From Didymodactylos carnosus (lineage: Eukaryota; Rotifera; Eurotatoria; Philodinida; Philodinidae), in the NCBI GenBank assembly GCA_905250885.1, contig CAJNOQ010003463.1, positions 1-20,213 of the forward strand: a stretch of 20,213 bases of DNA, given 5' to 3'. Position 1 is the first letter of the stretch, and each line of letters begins with the position of its first letter. The notes under the pieces were generated by a model, which saw nothing but the letters and a program-made list of their open reading frames with translations, was not told where the DNA came from and did no database searches. Below are positions 1 to 11,856 of the stretch, piece after piece. Position numbers and translations under genes: made by a program.

Positions 1-12
1 ACTCATTTTCCA

Positions 13-103
13 AACTGATATCACTTTTCAAAATTGATAGAATATGCCATTTCCAAACTGAGATCAGTTTTATTTCTTTAATTATAAAAAGTGATCTCAA
101 TTA
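13..103. repeat. Imperfect nested inverted repeat at the window's left edge
   Basis: AACTGATATCACTTTT at 13–28 pairs with 88–103 with two mismatches. Between them lies a near-perfect palindrome AAACTGA-GA-TCAGTTT at 55–70. The sequence is AT-rich, so chance cannot be excluded. It could be the end of an element that continues outside the window. Confidence 0.35.
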
Positions 104-3100
104 AGAAGCCTCGTGAAAATCTTATCAAACCAATTAACTTTGAAGAAGTTTGAAGATAATTTTTTGTAAATGAAATATTTTTGCGATTTAATTCGACAAA
201 TCACTGTAATAAGTGTTAATTTTGTTCCATATATTTCGTTTTCCAGGTGTAAGACGACTCTTCACAAAATCTGTTGGCTTCTTTGTGAAATTTTTCTTTA
301 AGATCTGAGTACAGGATGTTCCGATATCTTGACGGAGAAACATCTTTTGAAATCGTACAAGGTCTTACATGAATTTGTAAGAATCTAGTCTTAAGATTTT
401 CTTAATTGTATTCTCTCATTAGAGAAAAAAAGTTCAATTTTTATCAAGTGTTATTTAAGTACGTACACTCTTGATTCAAGAAACAGTTGTTGTTTTATTT
501 GCATCAATAAACAAATTGTTTTTCAAAAGTAGATAATATGATACTTGTTTCTATATTTTTTCACATTAAAAATGTTTCATCTTAAAACTATTCAATTTTC
601 TAATGAAATTCGTACATTTTGATGACGAACTGTCGTTGTTCATTTAATTATATCTGCTGCTCATCATTATCCATTTCATTAAATTAAGAACATCGAAGAA
701 TCATATGATATTGCACAGACCGGAAAGAAAACAAAAGAATGATATTATCAACACAGTACTAAGTAAGCATTTCTGCTAATGTGTATTTCAATAGACTCGG
801 ACATTGAATTTCTAAAACTGAACATCAGTCCTAGCTCTTCTCATCATAGAATTTTAGACAAGTATTAGAAACAATATTGCCAGTTTCAAGTTAAAATAAA
901 ACTCTTATGCACTCTTTAGCCGTCTAGTTGTACACATTGTGTAATGATCACGCATAATATTCCAATCGTATGTCATATTTTCAAAACTAGAGGAATCTTC
1001 GAAATTAATGAAATAGAAATAGTTCGATGTTCTAACATGCTTTGAGTATGAAAATGATTACTGTTTTAATAAACACTTGTATATCATCCGTTAATTGACT
1101 AACAGCAGGCTTGTTGTTTGCCCTACAGTCACATTAACTGTATATTCGTCTTTTGCTTTTGTTTTCTCCGAAAAGTGACAATGTGCACTCAATATCGCGC
1201 AATCGATGGTAACTGATAAGAGTTTAAAATGGTAAACTTGATAAAATTTTATTCCACATGACTGAATAAGATGAAAATAATTGAAGAAAGTATAAATAAT
1301 TTTATTTAGAGAAGAACTGTTTATATTCATTATTGCCGGCAGTTGAAACGTTCTTTTAAATGATGATGTCGATTATATTCTAAGAAAAGAAACCGTCGCA
1401 TCTTTAAACTATAAATAGATCGCTTTAAGAAAATTTTTTGAAAGAAATTGTTTATAACTAAAGTGTTCTCCTTCGAGCGACTGTTCACGAGAGCACTTGA
1501 ACATGTCAGAAGATAGACGTACATTACATTTGATCTACTAGGAAAGAGAGAGATTTTATTCGATATAGTAAGATAGTTTGTTCTTTTCTAAGATGAAACT
1601 AAACACACAACAAGTTCCCTTTTTGAACATGTGCTTCAAATAATTGAGAAAATGAGTTTATTTTTAACTTAGTTTAAGAGAAGCAAACAACATTACCTTT
1701 TCTACATCGGAAGAAGACAATAGCTATTAACATTATTGTTAACCATTCTAGGTATTTTTGCACTATTTCAACATCTTTTTCACATCTAGGGCAGCAGAAA
1801 TCTATATTTTGAAAATGCAGAAAGAAAACTTGTATTTGAATTTATTCTAAGCCTTCTAATCATTTTGCATAATTCATTTATGGATGTTGCAGAAAAATCG
1901 TAGTTGCTGCTTTATTTACCTCGCCTCAAGGACGACGATATAGTTAATGTTTAAAAATCTAGTAAGTTACATTCATATTAAATTACGAGATATTGCAGAC
2001 ACACAATCTCCTCTCATAATTGCAATTCCACAGTTCTGTAATTTGCTAGAGGCTATGAATAAATGTATATACAAGATGCACACACACACACACACATATA
2101 CACACTAGGAAGAAAATAAATGTCAAGTCTTACTAGCAAAAAATTATTTTTTCAGGTCGGTTGAACAAAAATGTATTTATTATATCAATCTCTTCTATTT
2201 CTTAAATATAAATTCTAATTGTCATGCATGAAAATACTCTAAACAATGGTTCTAGACAAAACACATTTAGATAGTTTCTATTTATGCAAGATAAAAAAGT
2301 TGTGCTGCAAGCCATTCTTTTCAATCAAGGTGGCAACCTAGACTGTGTTTCACACACCATTTAAATTTAGAAAAATTATACTGCAGTGTTTCTACAGAAA
2401 TTCTACAAACCATGCAAGCAGTTTATTACTATTGAAACTTAAATATGTCGCCACTATTTATCAAGATAAACATTTTAATCATTGATATTCCATTAATCTT
2501 AGCTAAAAAACAACAAAAATATGTAAGATTATTGTCATTTAATTAGATTAGTTGTTTTAAGAGTGTTTATAATCAGATAAGTAGGTTTTATATTCACACC
2601 GACACGTATAGAATTGTTTTCCATCTTTCTCTCTATCACAAACCGAATGTTCCACTTCATCACTTTCCTTAATAGAAAAAAAATTATATATAAATACTTT
2701 ATTGTATAATCTAAATATACACACTTGCACTCTCTCTATTTTAAGTTCAATCTAACTATTCTTTAGTCCATTTTTGATATTGAACTGTCAATCACCAGTT
2801 GAGAAAGAAAATCGCGCTAATTGTATTGTGAAGAGTGGTCAATATTTAGTAGTATACAATGGGTACTTTATTCGTCATCAATCATCTAGATGAAGGTCAT
2901 TTCCTTATAGCTGCATGTTTATCATTCTTTTCTCAGTAATTGTAAATGAATCGACCAGGTATATTGGTCCTGTTTTGTATAGAGAAATAATTAGTTTGCG
3001 ATAACCACCGTTGAAAAGTCGATCCATCATTGTCACGTTTCTATTATTAGTGGAAAAAACAAACTATTTGTCTTCTATTGACATACGAATGTTCTCTCAT

Positions 3101-3459
3101 CATCAACTCTAACTCTACCAAAGGCACTACACTTGTTTATCGGACATCAATTGATATCAATATTGATACTTTTTTTTAAAGCATACGTGGTATGGCGTTG
3201 TATTTATCATTAGTATCTATCTATTTAGTGTGTATGTGTGTTGTGTGACTACCGCACGTTGAGGATGAGATAGTTTTGTTATTTATACAGTTCTTTCGAA
3301 TATATGATGTGAAATCAAATGAAATTTTTTTTGTACATGATATAATATGTTTGTATCAATTTCATTATATCTATAGACATTTCAAGATAAAGAAAAGAAA
3401 CTGAGCATTAAAACAAGAATTTTCTAATTTGAGTATGAAGACTATTATATTATTTCGCT
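104..3459. other. AT-rich spacer without recognisable genes
   Basis: Stop codons are dense in all frames. The only open stretches are short, poor in sequence complexity and lack family motifs, including two minus-strand ones at 1091–1524. It contains the (CA)9 tract and scattered A/T runs. I saw no tRNA, rRNA or other RNA gene. Confidence 0.7.
2079..2096. repeat. (CA)9 microsatellite
   Basis: An uninterrupted CA dinucleotide tract of nine units within AT-rich spacer. Confidence 0.95.
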
Positions 3460-3720
3460 TTTCTGCGAGCGAACAGGTTTCTGTATGGCATTTTTCTCTC
3501 TTACCCAGCTAGAAAAGAGTAAGCAAGGAAAACTAGCTTATCAAAATAACTCAAGCGGCCCCTTAATCGTAGATTTTTTCGATCAAATAGCTAGCTGTGC
3601 CGAGCAAGTGTCCACTTGCTAGCTCCAAGCGGATGATTCAGTGGGCGCTTAACTGAGCGATTAGCGCCGATGCCAAATCGATCAGCTACCTTTAACTGAA
3701 GCGAGCTTTGACACGTTAAT
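3460..3720. repeat. GC-rich palindromic island
   Basis: This patch is visibly richer in G+C than the surrounding spacer and dense in short inverted repeats. AGCAAGTG/CACTTGCT (3603–3620) is separated by 2 nt, and GGCGCT/AGCGCC (about 3643–3668) forms a second stem. A motif of the form TAACT-(C/G)-A-(A)-GCG recurs at 3547, 3650 and 3693. No long open frame crosses it and no tRNA fold was found. It may be a degraded transposable element or a structured regulatory segment. Confidence 0.4.
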
Positions 3721-5051
3721 TGTTTTCAAAGTTTGAAAAGAATACATCACTCTGCTGTATCTGCTCTAGCCGTGAACTTAAATAACAGTAACTTGCCGTT
3801 GAAACTGCGTGATAATAAAAGTTAGATAAATAAAAACGTTCTTTGGAAGTAAAAAAAATTTTGTCAAAAGCCTACACAAGGCTAAATTTTACCAAGACAG
3901 ACTTAAAACTTTTTTCAGCTAATACCCGACGTTTTTTCATCAGTTGAGAAATAGGGTCCCTATTTCGTTGAGTTAAGTAACATTTATATGAGATGTTAAG
4001 TTTGAGTAATCGCAATAGCTGAACATAACTATTTGAGAGAAAATGCGCCCCCTGACGAATTTTGATACTTACATGTTATTCATTTTTTTTTCAGTATATT
4101 CAGATCGATAAAAGTATTAGGCCGAAAAAGTGGATGTGAACAGACAAATTCTCTATCCTATTAAAACTTCGCAAGTTTAAGATAATTGTTTCATTCACTC
4201 AGGCTGGTGTCTCCCATTTCAAACATATTTCTTTTCGCATTTATCCCCTTTGAGCTCATTAAATAATAAATAACAAAAATAAGATAAGTGGGATTTGGCA
4301 TAAATCTTACCAAATTTTAACACACTTTCTGCAGATAGTAGACCTTTCTGCTCTGAAAAAGTTGGTAACCTCTAACGCTAACTTCATTCATTAAGATTCT
4401 AAGACTTCATCTGATTGAACCTTTGTTTTTTAACTCATTTTTCTCAATACTCGCATGACGATAAGACGTATACCAAATGAATTGTTGATGTATATCTGGA
4501 TAGCTCAATACGTCAGTATATGTATATATATGTTATAGTCAAAATTCTACTTTGGCTAAGTTTTAAATTTTTCTCATCAGTGTTTGACTGACCAGCTTTC
4601 AAATTTGACTAATTTTAAATTTTTAGTATTACTTATTATTTTAATTTCATAATTTGTCTAATACAATAAGAAAAATGGAGAGAGGTCTAATAAATACATG
4701 AAAATTGTATTCTACTAATTCGAACAAATATCCAAGTACACTAAAAACTGTACTCATTAAACTAGAATCTTCCAACCCGTATTCACATGCCCATGTTCCT
4801 CGCTTCACTAAAACCTGAATTTAAACTTCATTCTAACTATAAATCTATGTTGTAGCGATTTGAATTAGTCAAATTTCAGATTCAACGGCCAAAATTGCAT
4901 CCTGACTTTTGTCTAGCAACCTCTGACCAAATTTGACTAGCCAAAACTTTGCATAAACAATACTCTGAGAAAACGAGTCTGTAAATGTTTAGTATTCTTA
5001 TCATATTCGATTAAGAGCATTTTCTTTTTTTCAATCCCAAGTGTCAAAAAA
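3721..5051. other. AT-rich spacer with short palindromes
   Basis: Apart from the degenerate repeat block at 4551–4955, the only structure is a 17-bp palindrome AAATAGGGTCCCTATTT at 3949–3965. No coding region is supported. Confidence 0.65.
4551..4955. repeat. Degenerate TTTGRCTA repeat block, possibly an old inverted-repeat element
   Basis: TTTGGCTAAGTTTTAAATTT (4551–4570) is repeated in direct orientation as TTTGACTAATTTTAAATTT (4604–4622). Related inverted motifs, such as AATTAGTCAAATTT (about 4863–4876) and AAATTTGACTAGCCAAAA (about 4929–4946), occur about 300 bp further on. The arrangement resembles a worn MITE with subterminal repeats, but the arms align poorly and the ends are not defined. 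Confidence 0.3.
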
Positions 5052-5280
5052 AAATCTAGTATCGCCCGATTTATCTAGATTACTAGATTTTTACTCGATT
5101 GCAACTATTGGGTGACGACAGTGGAAATCTAGTATTCGGGCGATTGCTAGATTTCTTCTAGTTCCAACTATCGATTTATCGACCTATAATCGATCGATTT
5201 AACTATTGCTAGTTACATATGCAGATACATCTAGTTAAAAGTCTCTTTTCCAACTAGTAATCTAGATGACAACTAGTCGT
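5052..5280. repeat. CTAG-rich fold-back region
   Basis: About eleven CTAG tetramers occur in ~230 bp, many within TCTAGT or TCTAGAT. The stretch 5052–5069 (AAATCTAGTATCGCCCGA) recurs inverted at 5136–5154 with about two differences, and its first half recurs in direct orientation at 5125–5135. A 12-bp perfect palindrome AATCGATCGATT lies at 5189–5200. It looks like a short non-coding mobile or fold-back element; no flanking duplication was identified. Confidence 0.5.
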
Positions 5281-6585
5281 GTATGGCCCGATGACAGACG
5301 AAATGTATCTCGATTTTTCTCATAGGTGATGTTTGCTTGGGATGATTCTTTCGTCAAGAAAAGTGTACTGATTTGTTTTCTAGCTAAAGACAGTGTACCA
5401 CACTTCGAATACATTCTCCTGTTGCATCTAACTTCGTTGATACCATACTGTACTGCATTGGCAAGTAAATGCTTGAAAAGTAGAAGATTTATATGTGTAC
5501 ATATGCGAATTAATAATAAATGATGAATTTATAACCATTTTTGATAAAAGTCTCTAATCTATTAGACTTTCCAAAGTGTTGTTTAACTACAACATAACAT
5601 CATAAAAACTTCACGGTATAATATGTATACACTGACATGTACTGAAATGCATAGGTTTTATTAAAAAATATACTTTTATTTTGTTATCGTGGGTATGTAG
5701 ATACAAGGACACATAAATAACAATGTAACGTATAAGGAATGGTCAAGTGCATCGAACATTTCTTGTTTGAGTATACAAAGTATAATCCTGTTTTTTTGGT
5801 TGCACGTTATTGTTCATTTATTGAAGTGGATCAGATACTAATCGAAATGAGAATTATCAAAGTGTTCTCTGGTACGTATATAATAATAATCAAGCACGCC
5901 ATATAGAAAACAAGGAAACCGAACGAGTTGTCTTGATCACAGTAGGGAAGAGTGAGAGAATGAGATAGCCTTTGGGCGACTAATAGAAAAAGAAGGAGAA
6001 AGACGCGTATACTATCATTTCGATCTATTATTTTAATGTAATTTTGTTGGTAACATATTTGAAATAGTCCCTTTATATATATACGAGACATTAATTGCTC
6101 AATTAAAAACTGAACAATGTCGAATAGAGAGATTTATGGTACAAAAAATTTGTAAAATATCCCATCTGTTTTTCTTCCATACTAGTAAAACACAACAGAT
6201 GAAATGGTTAAAACAAAAAGATCTTGACTTAATTTTGAAATTAGAGTCAATTTAATTGAGAGAGACCGAAACAAGTTGAATGTTAGAATGTCTAGTTGTC
6301 TTGTATTTTAACTACTCATATTAAGTTGAAGTTTGATAATTGAAGAAAAGAAGAGACGAGGAATAGTCAATTTTAAATCAGCTGTTTAATTCCACAAGTG
6401 AAAAACAAGATATCACCTGAAAACTTGTAATAATAAAGATAAATGAAAGTCTATTTAACTAAGTGATGAGAAAATTCAAGTCTTGTTTCTCCATTCTCAG
6501 TTGAAATTCATACATCCTGTAAGTTTTTAATAGAAATAAGAATTTTGACTATAGTAAAATTAAAAGTAGTTGATATTTCCGCCGT

Positions 6586-6604
6586 TCTCTCTCTCTCTCT
6601 CTCT
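6586..6604. repeat. (TC)n microsatellite
   Basis: A pure TC tract of about nine units, followed by a short TATA-type AT run. Confidence 0.95.
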
Positions 6605-8842
6605 TTTATATATAGATATCCCATATCAATAGTTATACTAAACAAGATAAACTTATATCCGTTTTAAATTGTTTGATCATCGTATAGAACCCACTCTTTC
6701 AATGTCAGGTTGTTGTACTTTTTTTTTTGTTTTTTGTTAACGATGTGTTCTATTAGTTCTCATTTACTTTCATGTATTGGGTAGATTAAATTTCTCGTTT
6801 GACTAATTTTAATTAGAACAAGCGCGCGCTAGAGCAGGTGGTTTAAATCTATCTTTATGATGAAAGACAAAGAGAACATATACATATAAATGTACCATTT
6901 TTAAAAACAAAATGAAAATGGCCCCATTTAATATAGTTAAATTTGAAACATGAAAACATGTATTTTATTATATCGATATACTGTTATTATTGCTCCACGC
7001 ACGCATACACACATCCGTCTTTAATAGATGATTCTCTATTCTATTTGACCGATATATACAATTGAATTTAAACCATATGTTTTCTGATTAGGAAGACGTA
7101 ATTATATCCTTGGTTTGTCTCAAGAACTTTTTTGTGAGAAACAAAAAAAATATTTTTTTTTATTTCCGGTAAACGGAATGAATCGTGCATATAAAAATAG
7201 GTAAGATGTGAATTCATTAAATGAGTAACAATAGAAAGTGAAATAGATAATTGATGCCTAGTCGGAAATGATTCGTCTCGTTTGTTCAATATTAGATTCT
7301 AATTGAGAAACAAAAAAATATTGACAGTTATAAGGATTATCAAAGCTATTTTTCAGTAAGATAAGCACTTGCATATTTCATTTCTTATTTTAAGACATTG
7401 AATCCACTATTCTTAACAAATAAGAACATATTTTGAGAAAAACATGTTTAGTTATGCAAATAGGAAAACAATAAACCGCCTTTCAATTAGATACAAATTC
7501 TATAGTTCTTTCATTTTTTTTCAAACTGATTGAATCTTAAAGGATAGAGTGATTGATATGAATGAAGTATTTCCTTTTATATTGATCATTTACGTAATAT
7601 TTATTGTTAAACAAGAGTTGTATGAATCTTTCGCTCTAATAGAGAGACACTACTCCGGAAAGATATATAGATTTTTCTTATAGAAGTAGAATATATATGT
7701 GTGCAAGAATTCACATAAGTAAACTATTTTCAAGGTTTCAAACTAAAACGGTATTAGTAGTCCTTTATGTTATACTTCATTGTTAAATGATTTTATTATG
7801 TACAAACTACGGAAAAAAACTTAAGTGGTTGAACAATAAAAATATTGATGCATAATTTAAATGAACAACTAAAATAAGTCGATAATTGTTATTAAGACTT
7901 TCTTTTTATTTTACAACTTTTATTCTTATTATTTTATTCTTATTATTCAATGAGAACGTTTCATAAAAGAGGAAGAAAGATCAGACATTTTAAGAGACAC
8001 TTGAAATAAACCATCGGTATATTAAAATTCTATAAAAATCAATACAATCTTATAAAATCGTTGTTTAAACGAGAAATTTTTTTTGATATTTTTTGGTGTA
8101 TACAGTGATCGATATAAGTAAAAAAACGGAAACTTCGATCTAAGATCCTAATGGTAAAATTGAGTAGTTTCATTTTGAGTAATAAGATTTTTATGCCCTA
8201 TAATCGGTTCATCTACAACAAATCTCTGACATATGTAGTTAGTTTCTTATGTTAAAAATTCATTATTTCACATGTCTGAACGTATGTTATATGTCTCAAA
8301 ATTGTGTGAACTATGCAATTATCATTTCTCTTTTATTAATGTGAAACCTTGTTGTTCATCATCATCATATTTGCAGTTGTATAAATGCATATCTTGTGCA
8401 ATATAATCACTTGCTTTTGAAATAAACACGAACAAAATACAAGACACAAACGATGAATTAGAATCAAAATCCTTCTACAAAGTTCATTTTTATTGTTACA
8501 TAGAGTAAATATATTTGAGTAATTTGAAATAGAATAATTATCCGTCAAGTAGGTTATAGGATAATCAAACAAACACTTATTAGGAATATCTTAATCATTT
8601 TTGAAAAAAGTAAGATCTAAAGATTTAACATCAAACTAATTCATATAGTAGTAGAGAAAGAAAGAACATTAGTTAAAATTAATCATTATTTGTGATATTG
8701 TTATAGTAAAAATTTGCCTTTACTAAATATGTCAGACATTGATGATGTTTATAATGATAATCATGATGCATTACAGATCTGTTGTCTTTAACGTTAATTT
8801 TTATTCATCTATTTCACCTTGGAATATTCTTTTGTCTATCAT

Positions 8843-8884
8843 TCTCTCTCTCTCTTTCTTTCTCACTCTCACTCTCACTCTCAC
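8843..8884. repeat. Compound (TC)n / (TCTCAC)4 microsatellite
   Basis: A TC tract at 8843–8855 and a TTTCTT interruption are followed by four perfect hexamers TCTCAC at 8861–8884, then a TATA run. Confidence 0.93.
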
Positions 8885-9208
8885 TATATATATCGATGAT
8901 TGTCATCTTGATGATAAAAATTTGTTGTTTGTTTTCGTTTTTGTTGATTGTTAAAATATAATCATCAATCAACTTTATAATCGATCAATTTCAAATAAAA
9001 TAAAAAAAAAAAATTTGAAGTACGAGCCAATTTATTGTTCACTGTCTCTAGTTTCTCTTTATCTTTCTTCTTCTCTTTTTCTCTGATTATAATCCTTGAA
9101 AATAAAGTCCCACTCATGATTATTTCATTTCGGCATTTTTTCCACTTTTCTTATAGAGAAGAGAATCTGTGATTAAAAACAATATCTCTGTTCCTTTGAA
9201 CGTACAAA

Positions 9209-9236
9209 CACACACACACACACACAGACACACACA
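9209..9236. repeat. (CA)n microsatellite with one interruption
   Basis: A CA tract interrupted once by G at 9227, within purine-rich spacer. Confidence 0.93.
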
Positions 9237-11477
9237 TACATAGAACTGATTAAAAGATTAATTCATTTAAAAAAAGAAGAAAAAAAAAGAGAGAAATCAT
9301 TCTGACTTGAACACTTGTCACGTTGAATGGGAAAAGAGATTGTGTCATTTGAACATTGTCAAGGTTAGTAGTCTTAGTTTCATTACATGCTGTAGGGCCA
9401 TGTCAAACTCATCCTCTATTTCAAAGTCTAACATATATTCTTTATCAACGTAAGTAAGTAGTCTAGATGAAGAATTCTTTTAATTGTTGTAGCTTGTCAG
9501 CAATTAGTGTTAAAATATATAATAATGGACAGTATACAATTATTGTGAGAAAAATCTCTATTTTTTAGTTCTTATATTTAAGCGACGTACAGGAGACTGT
9601 TAAGCAATAATTTGGTACATGATGTACAATGTCTGTAATACTTGTTATAATATTGAGAAAAAAAATTAATGGCTAAGAAAATTGTGAAATCAATGGATAC
9701 TTGAGGTGTTAAAATTGTTCCGGTTTTTATTTTTCCTTTTTGTATATATGTTCGATGGGAGAAATTTAAACTAAACAATATATACATTTTACAGAAAATT
9801 GACCGCCATTATATATTTTGAATCGAGACATCTTGATTGTAACTCTCTCTCTGTTTCTCTCTATTTCTATTGTCTGTAATGAATTGTTAATATAGTTCTT
9901 TTGTATCCCCCTTATCCTGCTCTGTGCTATCATCATGTTTTAAACAAGTATCTTATCTATTGTATAGATTTTTTCTATACATATATGATCTATGATAGTA
10001 GGATTTTTTCCTTTTTTCTTCTGTTGTTCAGTACTTTTTATATTTTATACATATGTCATGTAGAACAGAGAGATAAAAAAAGGAAAAGATTTCATTTTTT
10101 TTTTAGTAATTTTTAACGCAACTTTGTCATGAAAAGGTTATAGCTTCAACATTTTCCAATTAGAAAGAATATAAAACATATAAATGTTCAAAAGTGAAGG
10201 TACTATTATTCTCAAGAACGCTATTTCTATATATGAACTCGAAGAAGATGTAAGTTGAATGTTTTATTATGGATGTTAGAAGATAATAGTCTACTTTTTT
10301 CATGAGTAATAGAAATAGAAATAATACGCAAAAATTTGCCTGATAACTGTTGTTGGTACTATAGTTGGTCTATTTTTTTCTATATCAAAGTGAAAGAGCG
10401 GTTGAATTTAATTAAAAGTAGACTCAACTTCTATTAAATTCTACGAAACTAGTACTATTCGACTTTTATATGCGCAATACCTTTAGAGTTAAAGTTGTGT
10501 GTACCGGAAAGAGAAAAAGATCTAGAACATCGAATATGAGCTAAAACGTACGATTACATAGCTGATTTGAAAAGAGAAAAAGAAAGAAAAAAAATAATTT
10601 ATTATTTACAATAATAATTTGTGTAGACATTAATTTGTTCAATGTTTATTCATTATACATTGTTGTGTTTTGTTCCCATTATAAATAATATATAATAAGT
10701 TAACGATAAAGAACAAAGAGAAGAAGAAAAAAAAAAATCACAACATATATTACAGAATAAACGTCATTTTATATCTTTGTTTCATCAATATAAAACATGC
10801 GGGCATCATTAACTAGTTCCAATATATGGAGAAAAAGAGAGATAAATATAAATGAACATTTTAAATTTACGATGACTTTGTGATTATTTATTTTTTCTTC
10901 TTATATGATGTCGGTTTCGGTCTCCAGATTATGTATAACATTTGTATTGACGTGTCACTAGTGACTGATTTCTACTATCCAAATATCGGCTCATAAGAAT
11001 TATAGTTTGTCATGCAACTGAGTTTTTCTCATGGGACACAGACTACATACTATATCATAGAAGAAGAAGAAGAAAAAAACGAAAGAATAAGGATGTTATG
11101 TTTGTAGTACAATTATTCCAACAATAACTCTGTTAGGTTAGAGACAGACAATATGAAAAATCTCGTTTTTCTTTTTTCTTTTCTTTTTTTTCATCAGTAT
11201 AGTGAAAGTCTGACCACCATATTTATGAAAACCATAAATTTAATTTATTATGAATTGTATAATATAGGATATAACTAATGATGTTTAAATTACGTCGACA
11301 AATAAGTTAAGACTATAAGCAAGAAGAAAAAAAGAAAATTGACAGAATCATATTTCAATCTATATTGAGTATAATGGAGTTTACGTGCTAAAAATATATG
11401 AAAAAAAAAAGAAAATAATATGCATGTACAACTTGCTCTTTTGTTACGTAGTTAGATAATTGTTTCCTAAATTTTAT

Positions 11478-11509
11478 AACGCCTATTTTTTAAAAAAAAA
11501 ATAGGCGTT
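11478..11509. repeat. Perfect 32-bp hairpin with 14-bp arms
   Basis: AACGCCTATTTTTT at 11478–11491 is the exact reverse complement of 11496–11509, with four A between them. It lies 129 bp before the MITE-like element. It could be the remnant or centre of a palindromic insertion, or a cruciform-forming site. No gene is adjacent, so a transcription terminator role has no support. Confidence 0.75.
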
Positions 11510-11637
11510 GACACTTTGTGGTCAAGCAACGGGCACTTCTCATATAGACAGATGAAAGCAAAAAAACAGAATCAGAACTACCCATGCTAAGAATTTATTC
11601 ATTAGATTCTTACTATTACTAATGGTTAGGTATGCTA

Positions 11638-11856
11638 GACCTTTACCTACCAAGGGATCACTCATGACCGATTCATAGAATTGTTATAAAAAGATAATGA
11701 AACATGTGATAAAAAATGAATTGCTTTTGAGAGTAAAATAAATCCATAAGCTATCGATTGATAAAAGAAGATTTTCCATCACTTTTTGGTGCTTCATTAC
11801 CTTTTTATAACAATTCTACGAGTGGATCATGGGTGACCCCTTGGTAGGTAAAGGGC
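11638..11856. mobile_element. MITE-like element with 64-bp terminal inverted repeats
   Basis: The left arm 11638–11701 and right arm 11793–11856 are inverted copies with 8 mismatches over 64 positions (about 88% identical) and no gaps. The terminal motif is CCTTTACCTACCAAGGG. The 91-bp centre has no coding potential. The arms are flanked by TA (11636–11637 and 11857–11858), possibly CTA on both sides, fitting a TA target duplication as made by Tc1/mariner-type transposases. At about 219 bp without a transposase gene it would be non-autonomous. Family assignment is tentative. Confidence 0.8.

Larger units (their letters stand above)
5281..11477. other. Long AT-rich spacer with microsatellites
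   Basis: About 6.2 kb contains only short, low-complexity open stretches (for example 5831–6091 on minus, 8739–8954 and 9901–10116 on plus) rich in Phe, Ile, Tyr and Ser runs as expected from AT-rich random DNA. TC, CA and TCTCAC microsatellites and purine-rich tracts are present. I see no gene, RNA gene or transposase. Confidence 0.65.

Noticed and set aside
1091..1524. Two abutting minus-strand open frames
   Set aside because: They are separated by a stop, share no family motif, and are within the length expected by chance over many kilobases.
3600..3670. Possible tRNA gene in the GC-rich island
   Set aside because: There is no acceptor/T-arm pairing and no GTTCRANNC B-box at the right distance; the stems are simple hairpins.
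5831..6091. Minus-strand 86-codon open frame
   Set aside because: Composition is dominated by Ile, Leu and Ser expected from AT-rich DNA; no domain, no splice context, no neighbouring exon.
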